This document shows positions 8,605 to 18,128 of a DNA stretch of 64,000 nucleotides, piece by piece. The notes below the pieces were generated by a model. The model made no database searches. It saw nothing but the letters and a program-made list of their open reading frames with translations, and was not told where the DNA came from. Source of the stretch: Alphaproteobacteria bacterium (lineage in GTDB: Bacteria > Pseudomonadota > Alphaproteobacteria > Rhodobacterales > Rhodobacteraceae). How positions within the stretch are numbered: the first letter of the stretch is position 1; the number at the start of each line of letters is the position of its first letter. The position numbers and the translations under genes are program-made. The stretch lies in NCBI GenBank assembly GCA_016869835.1, contig VGDH01000001.1, positions 34,985 to 98,984 of the forward strand. The letters are read 5' to 3'.

Positions 8605-10722
8605 TTAGGGCTTTCGCGTCACATCCCGATGACGGGCCACCTGTGCCACATCCGTCTCGGCTTCCAGCGCGGTCATGACCATGTGCAAATGTTCGACATC
8701 ACGCAAGTCGACATCAACGATCACCCGATAAAAATCTGGTTTGCGTTCTGTAAACCGCAGGTCCGAGATATTGGCCTTCTGCTCGCCGATCAAGGTGCAG
8801 ACCCGCCCCAATACCCCTGCATCGTTCGAGATCGTGATTTCAAGGCTGACAGTATTCACCGCCTTGTGACGGCCCGAATGCCAATGCAGATCGACCCAGC
8901 GCGCGGGCTGTTCTTCGAATTCCTCAAGCGCCGGACAGTCGATGGCATGGATTACCACACCCTGCCCTCGATAGGCGATGCCCACGATCCGTTCCCCCGG
9001 CAAGGGCTGGCAGCACTCGGCGCGGCGGAAGGTCTGGCTGTCATCAAGCCCGACAACGGGGCGGGCGGTGTCAACCTCTTCGGTCACGGTCAAGGACAGT
9101 TCGGGATAAAGCGTCTCGACCACCTTCCGTGCGGTCAATTCGGCCGATCCCAGCCGCGCCAGAAGATCAACCTCATCGGCTACGCCCAGCATCTTTGCCG
9201 CTGTGCGCAGCGCCTTGTCAGTGGCTTTCTTGCCCACATGCTCAAAGGCTGCGCGCACCAATTCCTGACCCAGCCGAACGAACCGACCCCGGTCCTCTTC
9301 GCGCAAGGACCGCCGGATCGCGGCCTTTGCGCGGCCCGTGGTCACGATGTCGATCCAGCTGGCTTGCGGGCGCTGGCCTTCGGCGGTGATGATTTCAACC
9401 GACTGGCCATTTTTCAGGCGCGTCCACAGCGGCACGCGGATGCCGTCCACCTTGGCCGAAACGCAGGAATTGCCGATACGCGTGTGGATGGAATAAGCGT
9501 AATCCAAGGGCGTCGCGCCGCGCGGCAACTGCACCACATCGCCTTTGGGCGTAAAGCAGAACACCTGATCGGAATACATCTCAAGCTTTACATGCTCGAG
9601 AAACTCATCGTGATCTTCCTCGTCCAGACGTTCCGTGAGGCTGGCGATCCACTTGGCAGGGTCCACCGCAAAGGGGTTCTTGGCGCGCACGCCCTCACGG
9701 TAAGACCAATGTGCCGCCACACCCGCCTCGGCCACCTCGTGCATCTCGCGGGTGCGGATCTGAACCTCTACCCGCTTGCCGTCACGGCCCGAGACCGTGG
9801 TGTGGATCGAGCGATATCCGTTGTTCTTCGGCTGACTGATGTAATCCTTGAACCGCCCCGGCACCGCGCGCCAGCGCTGGTGGATCACGCCCAGAATCCG
9901 GTAGCAATCCGCCACCGATCCGCAGATCACCCGAAAGCCATAGATGTCCGAGAGCCGGCTGAAGGCCAGGTCCTTTTCCTGCATCTTGCGCCAGATCGAA
10001 TAGGGCTTTTTGGCCCGGCCATAGACTGACGCCTCGATCTGCACCTTTTCCAGTTCGGTGCGGATATCAGCGGTGATCTTGTGAACCACATCGCCTGCCT
10101 CTTTCTGCAAGGTCAGAAAGCGGCGAATGATCGAGTTGCGCGCCTCGGGGTTCAGGACCTTGAAAGCCAGATCCTCCAACTCCTCACGCATCCACTGCAT
10201 CCCCATGCGCCCGGCGAGGGGGGCATAGATCTCCATCGTCTCACGGGCCTTCTGCGCCTGCTTTTCAGGTTTCATGCTGCGGATGGTGCGCATGTTGTGC
10301 AGCCGGTCGGCAAGTTTGACCAGGATCACTCGCAGGTCCTTGGACATCGCCATCAGAAGCTTGCGAAAGTTCTCGGCCTGCTGCGATTCGGTCGAAGAAA
10401 GCTGCAGGTTCGTCAGCTTGGTCACGCCATCCACCAATTCAGCCACTTCGGTGCCAAAAAGGCGTTCAACCTCGGAATAGGTGGACTTCGTATCCTCGAT
10501 GGTATCGTGCAACAGCGCGGTGACGATGGTGGCATCGTCAAGCTGCTGTTCGGTCAGAATGGCCGCAACGGCGACAGGATGGGTGAAATAGGGCTCGCCC
10601 GACTTGCGGAACTGACCCTCGTGCATCTGCATGCCATAGGCATAGGCCCGACGGATCAGGTCGGCATTGGAACGGGGATTGTAGTTGCGAACAAGGGCGA
10701 TGAGGTCTTCAACGTCGATCAT
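8605..10722 (-). CDS. rsh: Bifunctional (p)ppGpp synthetase/hydrolase Rsh
   Basis: Stringent-response enzyme that makes and degrades (p)ppGpp. Domains in order: HD hydrolase (about 25-180, HDTIEDT), RelA/SpoT synthetase (about 230-350, with the RFKD motif typical of bifunctional Rel/SpoT enzymes and PKNNGYRSIHTT), TGS (about 390-450, VFCFTPKGDVVQLPRGATPLDYA in short pieces) and a C-terminal ACT domain (VSLEITISNDAGVLGRVCTLI). 705 aa, full length. It lies 36 bases downstream of rpoZ, the usual rpoZ-rsh order. Confidence 0.96.
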   Translation of the reverse strand: MIDVEDLIALVRNYNPRSNADLIRRAYAYGMQMHEGQFRKSGEPYFTHPVAVAAILTEQQLDDATIVTALLHDTIEDTKSTYSEVERLFGTEVAELVDGVTKLTNLQLSSTESQQAENFRKLLMAMSKDLRVILVKLADRLHNMRTIRSMKPEKQAQKARETMEIYAPLAGRMGMQWMREELEDLAFKVLNPEARNSIIRRFLTLQKEAGDVVHKITADIRTELEKVQIEASVYGRAKKPYSIWRKMQEKDLAFSRLSDIYGFRVICGSVADCYRILGVIHQRWRAVPGRFKDYISQPKNNGYRSIHTTVSGRDGKRVEVQIRTREMHEVAEAGVAAHWSYREGVRAKNPFAVDPAKWIASLTERLDEEDHDEFLEHVKLEMYSDQVFCFTPKGDVVQLPRGATPLDYAYSIHTRIGNSCVSAKVDGIRVPLWTRLKNGQSVEIITAEGQRPQASWIDIVTTGRAKAAIRRSLREEDRGRFVRLGQELVRAAFEHVGKKATDKALRTAAKMLGVADEVDLLARLGSAELTARKVVETLYPELSLTVTEEVDTARPVVGLDDSQTFRRAECCQPLPGERIVGIAYRGQGVVIHAIDCPALEEFEEQPARWVDLHWHSGRHKAVNTVSLEITISNDAGVLGRVCTLIGEQKANISDLRFTERKPDFYRVIVDVDLRDVEHLHMVMTALEAETDVAQVARHRDVTRKP

Positions 10723-10758
10723 CTCCGCCCCGCCCGGCCTTGCGGCCTTGAGTCATGC

Positions 10759-11112
10759 TCAGTTTTCGCCCTGAGCTTCCATGAGCATGCGCAGCATCCG
10801 CTCTTCCGACATGTCATCGGTCATCGGGCGGTCAATCTCGCCCGACATCAAAAGCGCCATCTGATCTTCTTCCGGCTCGTCCACCTCGATCTGGGTCTGG
10901 TGGCTTTCGATCATCCGCTCGCGCAGGACGCCGGCCGACTGTGTTTCCTCGGCAATCTCGCGCAGGGCAACGACGGGGTTCTTGTCGTTGTCACGCTCGA
11001 CCGTGGGCAGCGAACCCGACTGGATCTCACGCGCCCGGTGGGCGGCAAGCATCACTAGTTCGAACCGGTTCGGAACCTTGTCAACGCAATCTTCGACCGT
11101 CACGCGGGCCAT
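10759..11112 (-). CDS. rpoZ: RNA polymerase omega subunit
   Basis: Small RNA polymerase assembly subunit. The N-terminus [27 protein letters not shown] matches alphaproteobacterial RpoZ, followed by [17 protein letters not shown]. 117 aa is typical for this class. The C-terminal half is acidic and glutamate-rich. It is upstream of rsh in the same orientation with a 36-base gap, so the two are likely co-transcribed, which also fits the known binding of ppGpp at the omega interface in other proteobacteria. Confidence 0.95.
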   Translation of the reverse strand: MARVTVEDCVDKVPNRFELVMLAAHRAREIQSGSLPTVERDNDKNPVVALREIAEETQSAGVLRERMIESHQTQIEVDEPEEDQMALLMSGEIDRPMTDDMSEERMLRMLMEAQGEN

Positions 11113-11185
11113 GGGATGCTCCAGTTGCCTTGGGAAAATTGAGCCGCCTATTTAGGCGCGAAACGGGGGCTTGACAAGCGCATAA

Positions 11186-11791
11186 TCAACCGGATGCGAC
11201 GGGCGGCCAAAGCAACGGCATTTGCACCACCTCGGCTCTTGCAGCGGCTGGTAAGGCGGCCAGCATCTCGGCCACGTTTTTGCCCAGCACCGGATGGCGC
11301 CAATCGGCGGCAACATCGGCCAACGGGACCAGCACAAAGGCCCGGTCCTGCAGGCGCGGATGCGGCAGGATCAGCCGATCCGGCGTCAGCCGCGCCTGAT
11401 CCTCGGGCGGCAAGTTGCGCCACCGCGTCTGTTCGACCCGGTCAGGCAACACGGTTTCCCCTATGCCCAGAAGATCGATGTCCAATGTCCGCGCCCCCCA
11501 GCGAACACGACGCTCGCGGCCAAAGCGGGCCTCGATCTCGTGCAGGGTTTGGAGTGCTGCGTCAGGGGCAATGATGCCCGGCGCCAGAACAAGGGCTGCG
11601 GCATTCACATAATCAGGGCCGGCACCAGCCGGGAAGCAGGGGGTGCGATAAAGCGCGCTAAGGCGCACCTCGGCCCCAAGACGCACGCCCAGCGCCTGCG
11701 CCGCCGCCGTGACAAGCTCTGCCGGGCTCAGCGCGCCATGGGGCTGATTGGCTCCAAAGGCCACCAAGAGTTGGGTTTGTGCGCTATCCAC
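11186..11791 (-). CDS. folK: 2-amino-4-hydroxy-6-hydroxymethyldihydropteridine diphosphokinase
   Basis: HPPK transfers pyrophosphate from ATP to hydroxymethyldihydropterin in folate synthesis. Family features are the N-terminal VAFGANQPHG, the ALYRTPCFPAGAGPDYVNAA segment and the signature RVRWGARTLDIDLLGIGE. It is 201 aa, slightly longer than the E. coli enzyme, as in other Rhodobacterales. It is followed by rpoZ in the same orientation and is divergent from the NYN gene. The start context shows no strong Shine-Dalgarno. Confidence 0.93.
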   Translation of the reverse strand: MDSAQTQLLVAFGANQPHGALSPAELVTAAAQALGVRLGAEVRLSALYRTPCFPAGAGPDYVNAAALVLAPGIIAPDAALQTLHEIEARFGRERRVRWGARTLDIDLLGIGETVLPDRVEQTRWRNLPPEDQARLTPDRLILPHPRLQDRAFVLVPLADVAADWRHPVLGKNVAEMLAALPAAARAEVVQMPLLWPPVASG

Positions 11792-11932
11792 CGATGCTGC
11801 CTTATCTTTAGTTAGTCTTGTCGCCTTGGCGGGGGCGCTGGTATCGAGCCTCGTTGGCTCAACGGATTTCTACATCACCAAGACCACTGACGGAAGTTCG
11901 ATTGGCGCAGACTCGATTAAGGGGAAAAGGGA

Positions 11933-12508
11933 ATGTTCTACAAGGACGAGCGGCTGGCGCTGTTCATCGACGGTTCAAACCTCTATGCGGCAGCAAAGTC
12001 GCTTGGATTCGACATCGACTATAAATTGCTGCGTCAAGAGTTCCTGCGTCGCGGAAAGCTGCTGCGTGCCTTCTATTACACCGCGCTTCTGGAGAATGAC
12101 GACTATTCCCCGATCCGCCCGCTGGTCGACTGGCTGCATTACAACGGCTTCACCATGCGCACGAAGCCGGCCAAGGAATACACCGACAGCCAGGGCCGCC
12201 GGAAGGTCAAGGGCAATATGGACATCGAACTGACCGTCGATGCCATGGAACTGGCCCAGCGCGTTGATCACATCGTGATCTTTTCCGGCGATGGCGATTT
12301 CCGTCCGCTGGTCGAAAGCCTCCAGCGTCAGGGCGTGCGGGTTTCGGTCGTGTCGACGATCCGCAGCCAGCCGCCGATGATCTCGGACGAACTGCGACGC
12401 CAGTGCGACAATTTCATCGAGCTTGATGAGCTGCGCGATGTCATCGGCCGCCCGCCACGCGACCCGCGCCCGCTGGATCGCGACGAGCTTCCCGTCGAAG
12501 GGAAGTGA
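11933..12508 (+). CDS. NYN domain protein, LabA/DUF88 family
   Basis: Predicted PIN-fold ribonuclease. Conserved acidic positions are visible in LFIDGSNLY (about residue 14), GNMDIELTVDAME (about residue 95) and IFSGDGDFRPLV (about residue 120), the three-carboxylate metal site of the NYN family. 191 aa; the C-terminal tail is Arg/Pro-rich (RPPRDPRPLDRDE). The ATG at 11933 has the purine-rich AAGGGGAAAAGGGA upstream. It is divergent from folK. LabA-like proteins are conserved in alphaproteobacteria; the RNA target is unknown. Confidence 0.85.
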   Translation: MFYKDERLALFIDGSNLYAAAKSLGFDIDYKLLRQEFLRRGKLLRAFYYTALLENDDYSPIRPLVDWLHYNGFTMRTKPAKEYTDSQGRRKVKGNMDIELTVDAMELAQRVDHIVIFSGDGDFRPLVESLQRQGVRVSVVSTIRSQPPMISDELRRQCDNFIELDELRDVIGRPPRDPRPLDRDELPVEGK

Positions 12509-12559
12509 TCGCGGATCATCGGCCTTGGAAGTTTGCCACCGCAGACATAGCTAGGGCCG

Positions 12560-12994
12560 ATGTGGTCTGAAGTGACAGCGTTATTGGGGATGTTTCTGGC
12601 GGCCTTTCTGGCCGCCACACCCATTCCCATGCAGTCAGAACTGGCCTTCATCGCACTGGCAGCGGGTGGCTGGTCGCTTTGGGCGCTTGTTGCGGTTGCA
12701 AGCCTTGGCAATGTGCTTGGCTCTTGTGTGACCTTTGCCGCAGGTCGGGGTCTTGGCGGGCTTGGGCTATGGCGCTGGTTCCATTTGCCCCCCGAAAAGA
12801 TGGCGCGCGCCGAAAGCTGGTTCGCGCGCTGGGGGCGCTGGTCGCTTTTGCTGTCCTGGCTGCCGGGCGGCGATCTTCTCGTGTTTCTGGCCGGAACCTT
12901 GCGGATGCCGATCCTGCCCTATGTCATTCTGATTACCCTGGCCAAGACGGGGCGCTATGTCATGCTTGCATTTGCCACCCAGGCTGCGCTTTGA
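12560..12994 (+). CDS. YqaA/DedA-like small membrane protein
   Basis: A 144-aa inner-membrane protein with four hydrophobic segments. The arrangement FLAATPIPMQSELAFIAL, GNVLGSCVTFAAGRGL and a re-entrant WLPGGDLLVFLAGTLRMP resembles the YqaA branch of the SNARE-associated/DedA superfamily, with GN..G and R.GRW..L-like patches. It lies 52 bases after the NYN gene in the same direction. Possible lipid or ion translocase role is family-level inference only. Confidence 0.75.
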   Translation: MWSEVTALLGMFLAAFLAATPIPMQSELAFIALAAGGWSLWALVAVASLGNVLGSCVTFAAGRGLGGLGLWRWFHLPPEKMARAESWFARWGRWSLLLSWLPGGDLLVFLAGTLRMPILPYVILITLAKTGRYVMLAFATQAAL

Positions 12995-13063
12995 CACAAT
13001 CCCCTCTGGACCAAAGCTGCGCGACACCTTAGCTCTGGACCAGCCCCGTTCAAAGGTGACCCC

Positions 13064-14017
13064 ATGAGCCTGCCGCCCCTGACCCTTTACCTTGCCGCGC
13101 CACGCGGCTTTTGCGCAGGCGTGGACCGGGCGATCAAGATCGTCGAACTGGCGATCGAGAAATGGGGCGCGCCGGTCTATGTGCGCCACGAGATCGTGCA
13201 CAACAAATTCGTGGTTGACGGGCTTCGCGCCAAGGGCGCGGTCTTTGTCGAAGAGCTGGACGAATGTCCCACCGACCGGCCGGTGATCTTTTCTGCCCAT
13301 GGCGTGCCAAAGGCCGTTCCGGTAGAGGCCGCCAGCCGCAACATGATTGCCGTCGATGCCACATGCCCCTTGGTGACCAAGGTCCATAATGAGGCCGCCC
13401 GGCACCACGAAAACGGCATCCAGATGATCATGATCGGCCATGAAGGCCACCCTGAGGTGATCGGCACCATGGGCCAATTGCCAGCCGGTGAGGTGCTTTT
13501 GGTCGAAACCACCGCCGATGTGGCCAGCCTCAAGGTGCGTGACGAGTCAAAGCTGGCCTTCATCACCCAGACAACGCTTTCGGTGGATGATACGGCCGAA
13601 ATCGCTGCCGCCCTGCAGGCGCGCTTTCCCCAGATCATCGCGCCGGCCCATGATGACATCTGCTATGCCACCACCAACCGGCAGGCAGCGGTCAAGGCGA
13701 TTGCGCCGAAGATCGATGCGCTTCTGGTTATCGGTGCGCCAAACTCGTCCAATTCCAAGCGCCTCGTCGAGGTCGGCAGCGCGGCGGGCTGCGGCTATAG
13801 CCAGTTGATCCAGCGGGCGGCTGACATTGACTGGCGGGCGCTGGAAGGCATTGGCGCGGTCGGCGTGACCGCCGGGGCTTCGGCGCCCGAGCTTCTGGTG
13901 AATGAGGTGATCGACGCCTTCCGGGCCCGCTATGCCACCACGGTGGAGCTGGCAGAAACCGCGCAGGAACATGTGGAATTCAAGGTGCCGCGCGTGCTGC
14001 GCAGCGCCGAGGGCTGA
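13064..14017 (+). CDS. ispH: 4-hydroxy-3-methylbut-2-enyl diphosphate reductase
   Basis: IspH (LytB) is the last enzyme of the MEP isoprenoid pathway; it reduces HMBPP to IPP and DMAPP with a [4Fe-4S] cluster. The three cluster cysteines occur in [21 protein letters not shown] and [11 protein letters not shown], and the catalytic glutamate motif in [10 protein letters not shown]. 317 aa is normal. The rnhA gene that often follows ispH in Rhodobacterales is absent; the next genes run in the opposite direction. Confidence 0.96.
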   Translation: MSLPPLTLYLAAPRGFCAGVDRAIKIVELAIEKWGAPVYVRHEIVHNKFVVDGLRAKGAVFVEELDECPTDRPVIFSAHGVPKAVPVEAASRNMIAVDATCPLVTKVHNEAARHHENGIQMIMIGHEGHPEVIGTMGQLPAGEVLLVETTADVASLKVRDESKLAFITQTTLSVDDTAEIAAALQARFPQIIAPAHDDICYATTNRQAAVKAIAPKIDALLVIGAPNSSNSKRLVEVGSAAGCGYSQLIQRAADIDWRALEGIGAVGVTAGASAPELLVNEVIDAFRARYATTVELAETAQEHVEFKVPRVLRSAEG

Positions 14018-14097
14018 CAACGCATCGCTCATTGCTGTCTGCGACATTTTTCGCATGCGCCACCCGACGAGAAGCCGAAGGCGCCCGAGGAGGCTCG

Positions 14098-14484
14098 TCA
14101 GCCCATCGTTTCCAGACAATGCCGCGGGAATGCGCGTTTCAGCATGTCCAACTCGGCCCGCAGCAGATCCACCTCGGCGCGCAAGTCATCCTCCATCGCC
14201 ACCCCGGTAATGATGGTGAAATGCTGCAGTTTCTCGCCCGTTGCCGCATTGCGGATCAGAAAGGTCTGGACACCCTCGCTTAACACCTCAACCGGGACCG
14301 GCACCTGCACCAGCCATTCCCCCGCACGCTCTGGCACTGCCGTGACGGTTACCCCAGGCAAGGGTTTTTCCAGATGCTGGACGTCGATCGCCGGGGCCTC
14401 GGCGCTGCCTGAGATAACGCCCTCCCAGACGCCGGCGCGGATACGAGTCTTGGTCAGCGTCATTTCCGTCATCATCTGCCTCAC
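14098..14484 (-). CDS. Hypothetical protein
   Basis: A 128-residue protein I do not recognise. It has a beta-rich N-terminal half and ends in a short heptad-like helix (LRAEVDLLRAELDMLKRAF), which could dimerise. No signal peptide or membrane segment is visible. The GTG at 14484 overlaps the stop of the upstream DUF6478-like gene (GTGA), so the pair is probably translationally coupled; ATGs nine and twelve bases further in are alternative starts. Confidence 0.65.
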   Translation of the reverse strand: MRQMMTEMTLTKTRIRAGVWEGVISGSAEAPAIDVQHLEKPLPGVTVTAVPERAGEWLVQVPVPVEVLSEGVQTFLIRNAATGEKLQHFTIITGVAMEDDLRAEVDLLRAELDMLKRAFPRHCLETMG

Positions 14485-15254
14485 AGTTCCGCACGCGGCC
14501 GACGCGAGAAGGTGACATCGCGCAAGATCACCTGGTTCATTTCCGGCCCTTCAAAGATGAGGTCCACCCACAACCGTTCGACCCGTTTTTCGTTCATCTT
14601 GGAATAGGCAAGGTCGAACTCGACCATCACCTCTTCCTCGTTCAGCGGCAATTCCAGCACGATCTGTTCGACGTTCGGCCCATGCTTGATGTTCAACCGG
14701 GCAAAGATCTCGAGCGGTTTTTCCATCTCGACGATCACGTCCATTCGCAGAAAATGCTTTTGCCGCAAGCCACGGGTGGCCTCGTCGGGCAGATCCAGCA
14801 CAAGCGAGAGAAACGATCCGTCAAACCGAAACACGTCCATGCGAAAGCCAAAAGGCGCGATATCGGCCTCGCGCGTGTTGCGGATCTGGCGGACCGTCAA
14901 TTCGCTGCGGCGGCAATCGTAAAAGATCGTCGCGCCGGGATAGACCTCAGCCTTGGTGGGCACGGATGAAAACCCCGGAACCGGAATGGCCCCTTTCCAC
15001 AGGTTCGGGCGCCAGGCCCAATCGGTGCCCATCGGCTTGCGGATGATGTTCGAGCCGATGACCGGCAGGGCCAGCCGGTGTTCGGCCTCGTGGATCACAC
15101 AGTCAAGGTTGCGGCGCAGGGCGCGGGCCCGGGCGCGCATGCCGCGCAGCGATTCCAGATCGGTCGATTGGGCGGTATCGGCAGCCTGTCCCCAGCGCCG
15201 CAAGATTTTTCTGTGCAAGACCCTGTCGATGAACTTGGCGACGACCCCAGCCAT
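14481..15254 (-). CDS. DUF6478-like hypothetical protein
   Basis: A protein of 257 aa (from the ATG giving MAGVVAKFIDRVLHRK; the track start at 15305 adds 17 aa but has no ribosome site). It resembles a Rhodobacterales-restricted family annotated DUF6478. The body is rich in beta-strand segments with many charged residues (LNIKHGPNVEQIVLELPLNEEEV in part). No signal peptide is seen. It is coupled to the downstream 128-aa hypothetical gene. Function unknown. Confidence 0.6.
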   Translation of the reverse strand: MAGVVAKFIDRVLHRKILRRWGQAADTAQSTDLESLRGMRARARALRRNLDCVIHEAEHRLALPVIGSNIIRKPMGTDWAWRPNLWKGAIPVPGFSSVPTKAEVYPGATIFYDCRRSELTVRQIRNTREADIAPFGFRMDVFRFDGSFLSLVLDLPDEATRGLRQKHFLRMDVIVEMEKPLEIFARLNIKHGPNVEQIVLELPLNEEEVMVEFDLAYSKMNEKRVERLWVDLIFEGPEMNQVILRDVTFSRRPRAEL

Positions 15255-15384
15255 TCTCGTCCAATCTATTCCCAATAATGCCCTTTGGGCCAAATTTTTG
15301 CCCATAAAGAAACGATTCGCTTATCGCGTGAAATGGTTAAAGAGTTGGGATGGATCGGTCCACGGGAATATGGTTCTGGCCATG

Positions 15385-15969
15385 TCAAACACGGTTGGCG
15401 CGCTGCAAAGCTGCAATCGCGCGATCCAGAACCTTGCGGCCGGTTTCTTGTGAAAGGGTGCCATCGCCTGCATCCTTGACCGAGACCGAAACAAGCCGCC
15501 CCCGCAGCCCCATGACCGCGCGCCAATACTCTGGGTCGCCCCGTTCCTGCAGGCGCATCACAAAAACATCGCCGACAGACAAGGCCTCCAGCACCCGCAC
15601 CGAACCGGGTTGCCCCTTGGCCAACAAGGTTGCCCGACCCTCGACCGAGGTGAAGAATGCCGCAAGCTCGGCCCCGCCCGCCGTCATCACCCCAGCCGAT
15701 GCCGGGCCCCCAACCGCAACGCTGACCAGCGCCGGAGCTGTTGGGCTTTGCGCAAAGCAACGTCCGATCAGAAAGATGCCGCTGTTGTCAGTTTCGCGAC
15801 TGGCCTTGGCATCCAGACAATACCCCGTCGGCGCCGCAACCGTGAAACCGCCCTGCAAGACCGACTTGCTGGAAACGGTGCCAACTCCGGTGGCGCCGAC
15901 GCAGCCTGACAGGATCAGGCCGCAGATCAGGAATACCCAGATCGGATGTTTGATGTCGTGACGTCTCAT
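15385..15969 (-). CDS. Putative lipoprotein
   Basis: A 194-aa exported protein with a basic N-terminus, a hydrophobic stretch and a lipobox LILSGC, so the mature protein probably starts at the cysteine and is anchored to a membrane. The mature part contains a single conserved-looking beta/alpha domain ending in KVLDRAIAALQRA. I do not recognise the family. It is monocistronic: 79 bases separate it from the DUF6478-like gene and its 5' side faces the M23 peptidase gene divergently. Confidence 0.7.
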   Translation of the reverse strand: MRRHDIKHPIWVFLICGLILSGCVGATGVGTVSSKSVLQGGFTVAAPTGYCLDAKASRETDNSGIFLIGRCFAQSPTAPALVSVAVGGPASAGVMTAGGAELAAFFTSVEGRATLLAKGQPGSVRVLEALSVGDVFVMRLQERGDPEYWRAVMGLRGRLVSVSVKDAGDGTLSQETGRKVLDRAIAALQRANRV

Positions 15970-16146
15970 CAGTGCCGCTTTGCAAGGTCGTGCGGTTGGG
16001 CACGCTAATGCACCGCCCCTTCGGCCAACAAGCCGCAGCCGCGCCTTGGCGCATCAGATTTTTCAGACCGTTGCCGGCTCGCGCCGATTGCGGCTATGAC
16101 CTGTCCGTGACGAATTGCACAAAGCCCCCCACGAGCAGAGGACAGC

Positions 16147-17037
16147 ATGACACGCGCCGAAACCATCGCCACCGCGCTTGCCGGTCAGGCTGACCTTTAC
16201 ACCGCCCTGCGCGGCCTTGCGGCGCGCCTGCCGGATCTGACGCTGACCGAGGTCCTGCAAGCCGCCCCCAAGGTCGAGGCCAAGCGGCTGGCGGGTGTCG
16301 ATCAGGGTTTGCTGCGGGCCGTGATACGTCGGGGCCAGGGGCAGGCTGCCGCGCCCCAGGAACCGGCGCTGCGCCATTTTCTGGCGGACGCGCCCGTGGC
16401 CCCGCTGTTTTTGCCTGAAATCGCGAAAGGCCCTTCAATCGCGCTTTTGACGCGCAGTGAACGTCCCGAGATGCCCGCGTTTTCTGATCGTGCTTTCGAT
16501 CTTTGGTTTGCGTCCAAGAAAGTGCCCTATGGCCTTGGCAGTTACGGCGAAAAACGCTCGGTCTACGCCACCGACCAGTTCGCCGACAGCGCAAGCCCCG
16601 AGCGGCGCACCCATCATCTGGGAATCGATGTCTTTGCCCCGGCGATGACCCCGATCTACGCGCCGCTGCCCGGCAAAGTGGCCTTCGTCACCTATAATGC
16701 CGACCCTCTCGACTATGGCCACACCCTGATCTTGCAGCATGATGCGAACGGCGTGATCTTTCACACCCTATATGGCCATCTGGCCGGAACGCTGCCGAGC
16801 CTGTGCAAAGTGGGCGACACCGTCACCGCCGGACGGCTGATCGCCCATCTGGGCGACTGGCATGAAAACGGCGGCTGGGCGGCCCATATCCATTTCCAGA
16901 TCATGGCCGACATGCTAGAACAGACAACGGGGAACTTCTTCGGCGTCGGCCACGAAAGCCTGTGGAATGTCTGGCAGTCGATCTGCCCTGACCCCAACCT
17001 GATCTTGCGGCTGCCCGCGGATCGCTTCCACGTCTGA
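16147..17037 (+). CDS. M23 family metallopeptidase
   Basis: Peptidoglycan endopeptidase-like protein of 296 aa. The zinc site is seen as HHLGIDVFAP (HxxxD) near residue 157 and AHIHFQI (HxH) near residue 240, with YGHL between. There is no clear signal peptide or membrane anchor, so secretion is not supported. The sequence, including DWHENGGWAAHIHFQ and CPDPNLILRLP, resembles the stand-alone version of the M23 domain found fused to aminotransferases in some bacteria, so a cytosolic or non-cell-wall role is possible. Confidence 0.8.
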   Translation: MTRAETIATALAGQADLYTALRGLAARLPDLTLTEVLQAAPKVEAKRLAGVDQGLLRAVIRRGQGQAAAPQEPALRHFLADAPVAPLFLPEIAKGPSIALLTRSERPEMPAFSDRAFDLWFASKKVPYGLGSYGEKRSVYATDQFADSASPERRTHHLGIDVFAPAMTPIYAPLPGKVAFVTYNADPLDYGHTLILQHDANGVIFHTLYGHLAGTLPSLCKVGDTVTAGRLIAHLGDWHENGGWAAHIHFQIMADMLEQTTGNFFGVGHESLWNVWQSICPDPNLILRLPADRFHV

Positions 17038-17208
17038 CCGGGCCTCCGCGATGCGTGGCCCGCCAAGAGCCTCGAAGAGCCTCTTTCGTTTCCCTGCCAT
17101 GAACGATCCGCTGAATTACCCCGGATAGAACGCACCCGCGCCGCGAAGCTGCCCGATTTCGGGGTCAATAACGGTTCATCTGCCCACTCTGCTCGCTTGG
17201 GGAAACAA

Positions 17209-18114
17209 ATGGACCGACTGACTGAAATGGAAGCCTTTGCCACGGTCGTAGACCAAGGCGGCTTCACGGATGCCGCAAAGAAGATGGGGATTTCGAAATC
17301 TGCCGTTTCGAAACACGTCTAGGCGCTGGAGGCCCGCCTCGGCGCGCGGCTTCTAAACCGCACCACCCGCCGTGTCTCGCCGACCGAGATCGGCCTTGCC
17401 TATTACGACCGCGCCCGCCGCGTGCTGAATGACGCGGGCGAGGCCGATGCGCTGGTCACCTCGATGCAATCCGCCCCTTCGGGCCTGTTGCGCGTGTCGG
17501 TGGCCACCGATTTCGGGGTGAACCTGCTATCCCCCATTCTGGGCGATTTCCTTCTGGAATACCCCGATATCACTGTGAACATGGTGCTGAACAATCGCTA
17601 TGTTGAACTGATTTCAGAAGGCTTCGATGTGGCAATTCGTGTGGGCGAGTTGGAGGACAGCTCGCTGCGTGCTCGCAAGCTGACCGAAACCACGCGCCGG
17701 ATGATCGCCTCGCCGTCCTACTTCCAGAAATACGGGCGGCCGCTTAAGATTGATGATCTGAACGATCACAAACTGCTGCACTATTCCAATCAGGCCAATG
17801 GCAATGTCTGGAAGCTGACTGCACCTTCGGGCGAAAAGCGTCAGGTGCGCACGGCGGGCTGGCTTACCGTGAACGACGGCCAGTCGCTTCTCAACGCCGC
17901 CGTGTCCGGCCTTGGCATCGCCTATCTACCCTCGTTCCTTTATGCCGATGCGATGAAGGATGGCCTTGTCGAAGAGGCCATTCCGGGCCTTCCGGTTGAA
18001 ACCCTTGGCATTTATGCCGTCTACCCGCCGGGCCGCTTTACCCAGCCCAAGGTGCGCGCCTTCATCGACTTTCTGGCGCGGCGCTACATAGACAAGGGCC
18101 CCGATCAGTGGTGA
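17209..18114 (+). pseudogene. LysR family regulator interrupted by one in-frame TAG
   Basis: Reading from the ATG at 17209 gives a LysR N-terminal helix-turn-helix (MDRLTEMEAFATVVDQGGF...SKSAVSKHV), then TAG at codon 38 (17320-17322). The frame then continues without shift as ALEARLGARLLNRTTRRV and a full effector domain to 18114. The total of 301 codons is the normal length. The stop replaces a residue that is commonly Ser or Gln in this family. A fragment could restart at 17422 but would lack the DNA-binding domain. Either a recent pseudogene or a base-call error. It has no divergent target gene; the M23 gene lies upstream. Confidence 0.8.
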
Positions 18115-18128
18115 GGCGCTAAGCCCCC

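Noticed and set aside
8092-10029. 645-aa plus-strand ORF
   Set aside because: It is the antisense shadow of rsh and the DUF2062 gene. High GC suppresses stops in this frame; the composition (many His, Gln, Arg) is that of a reverse frame and no motif is visible.
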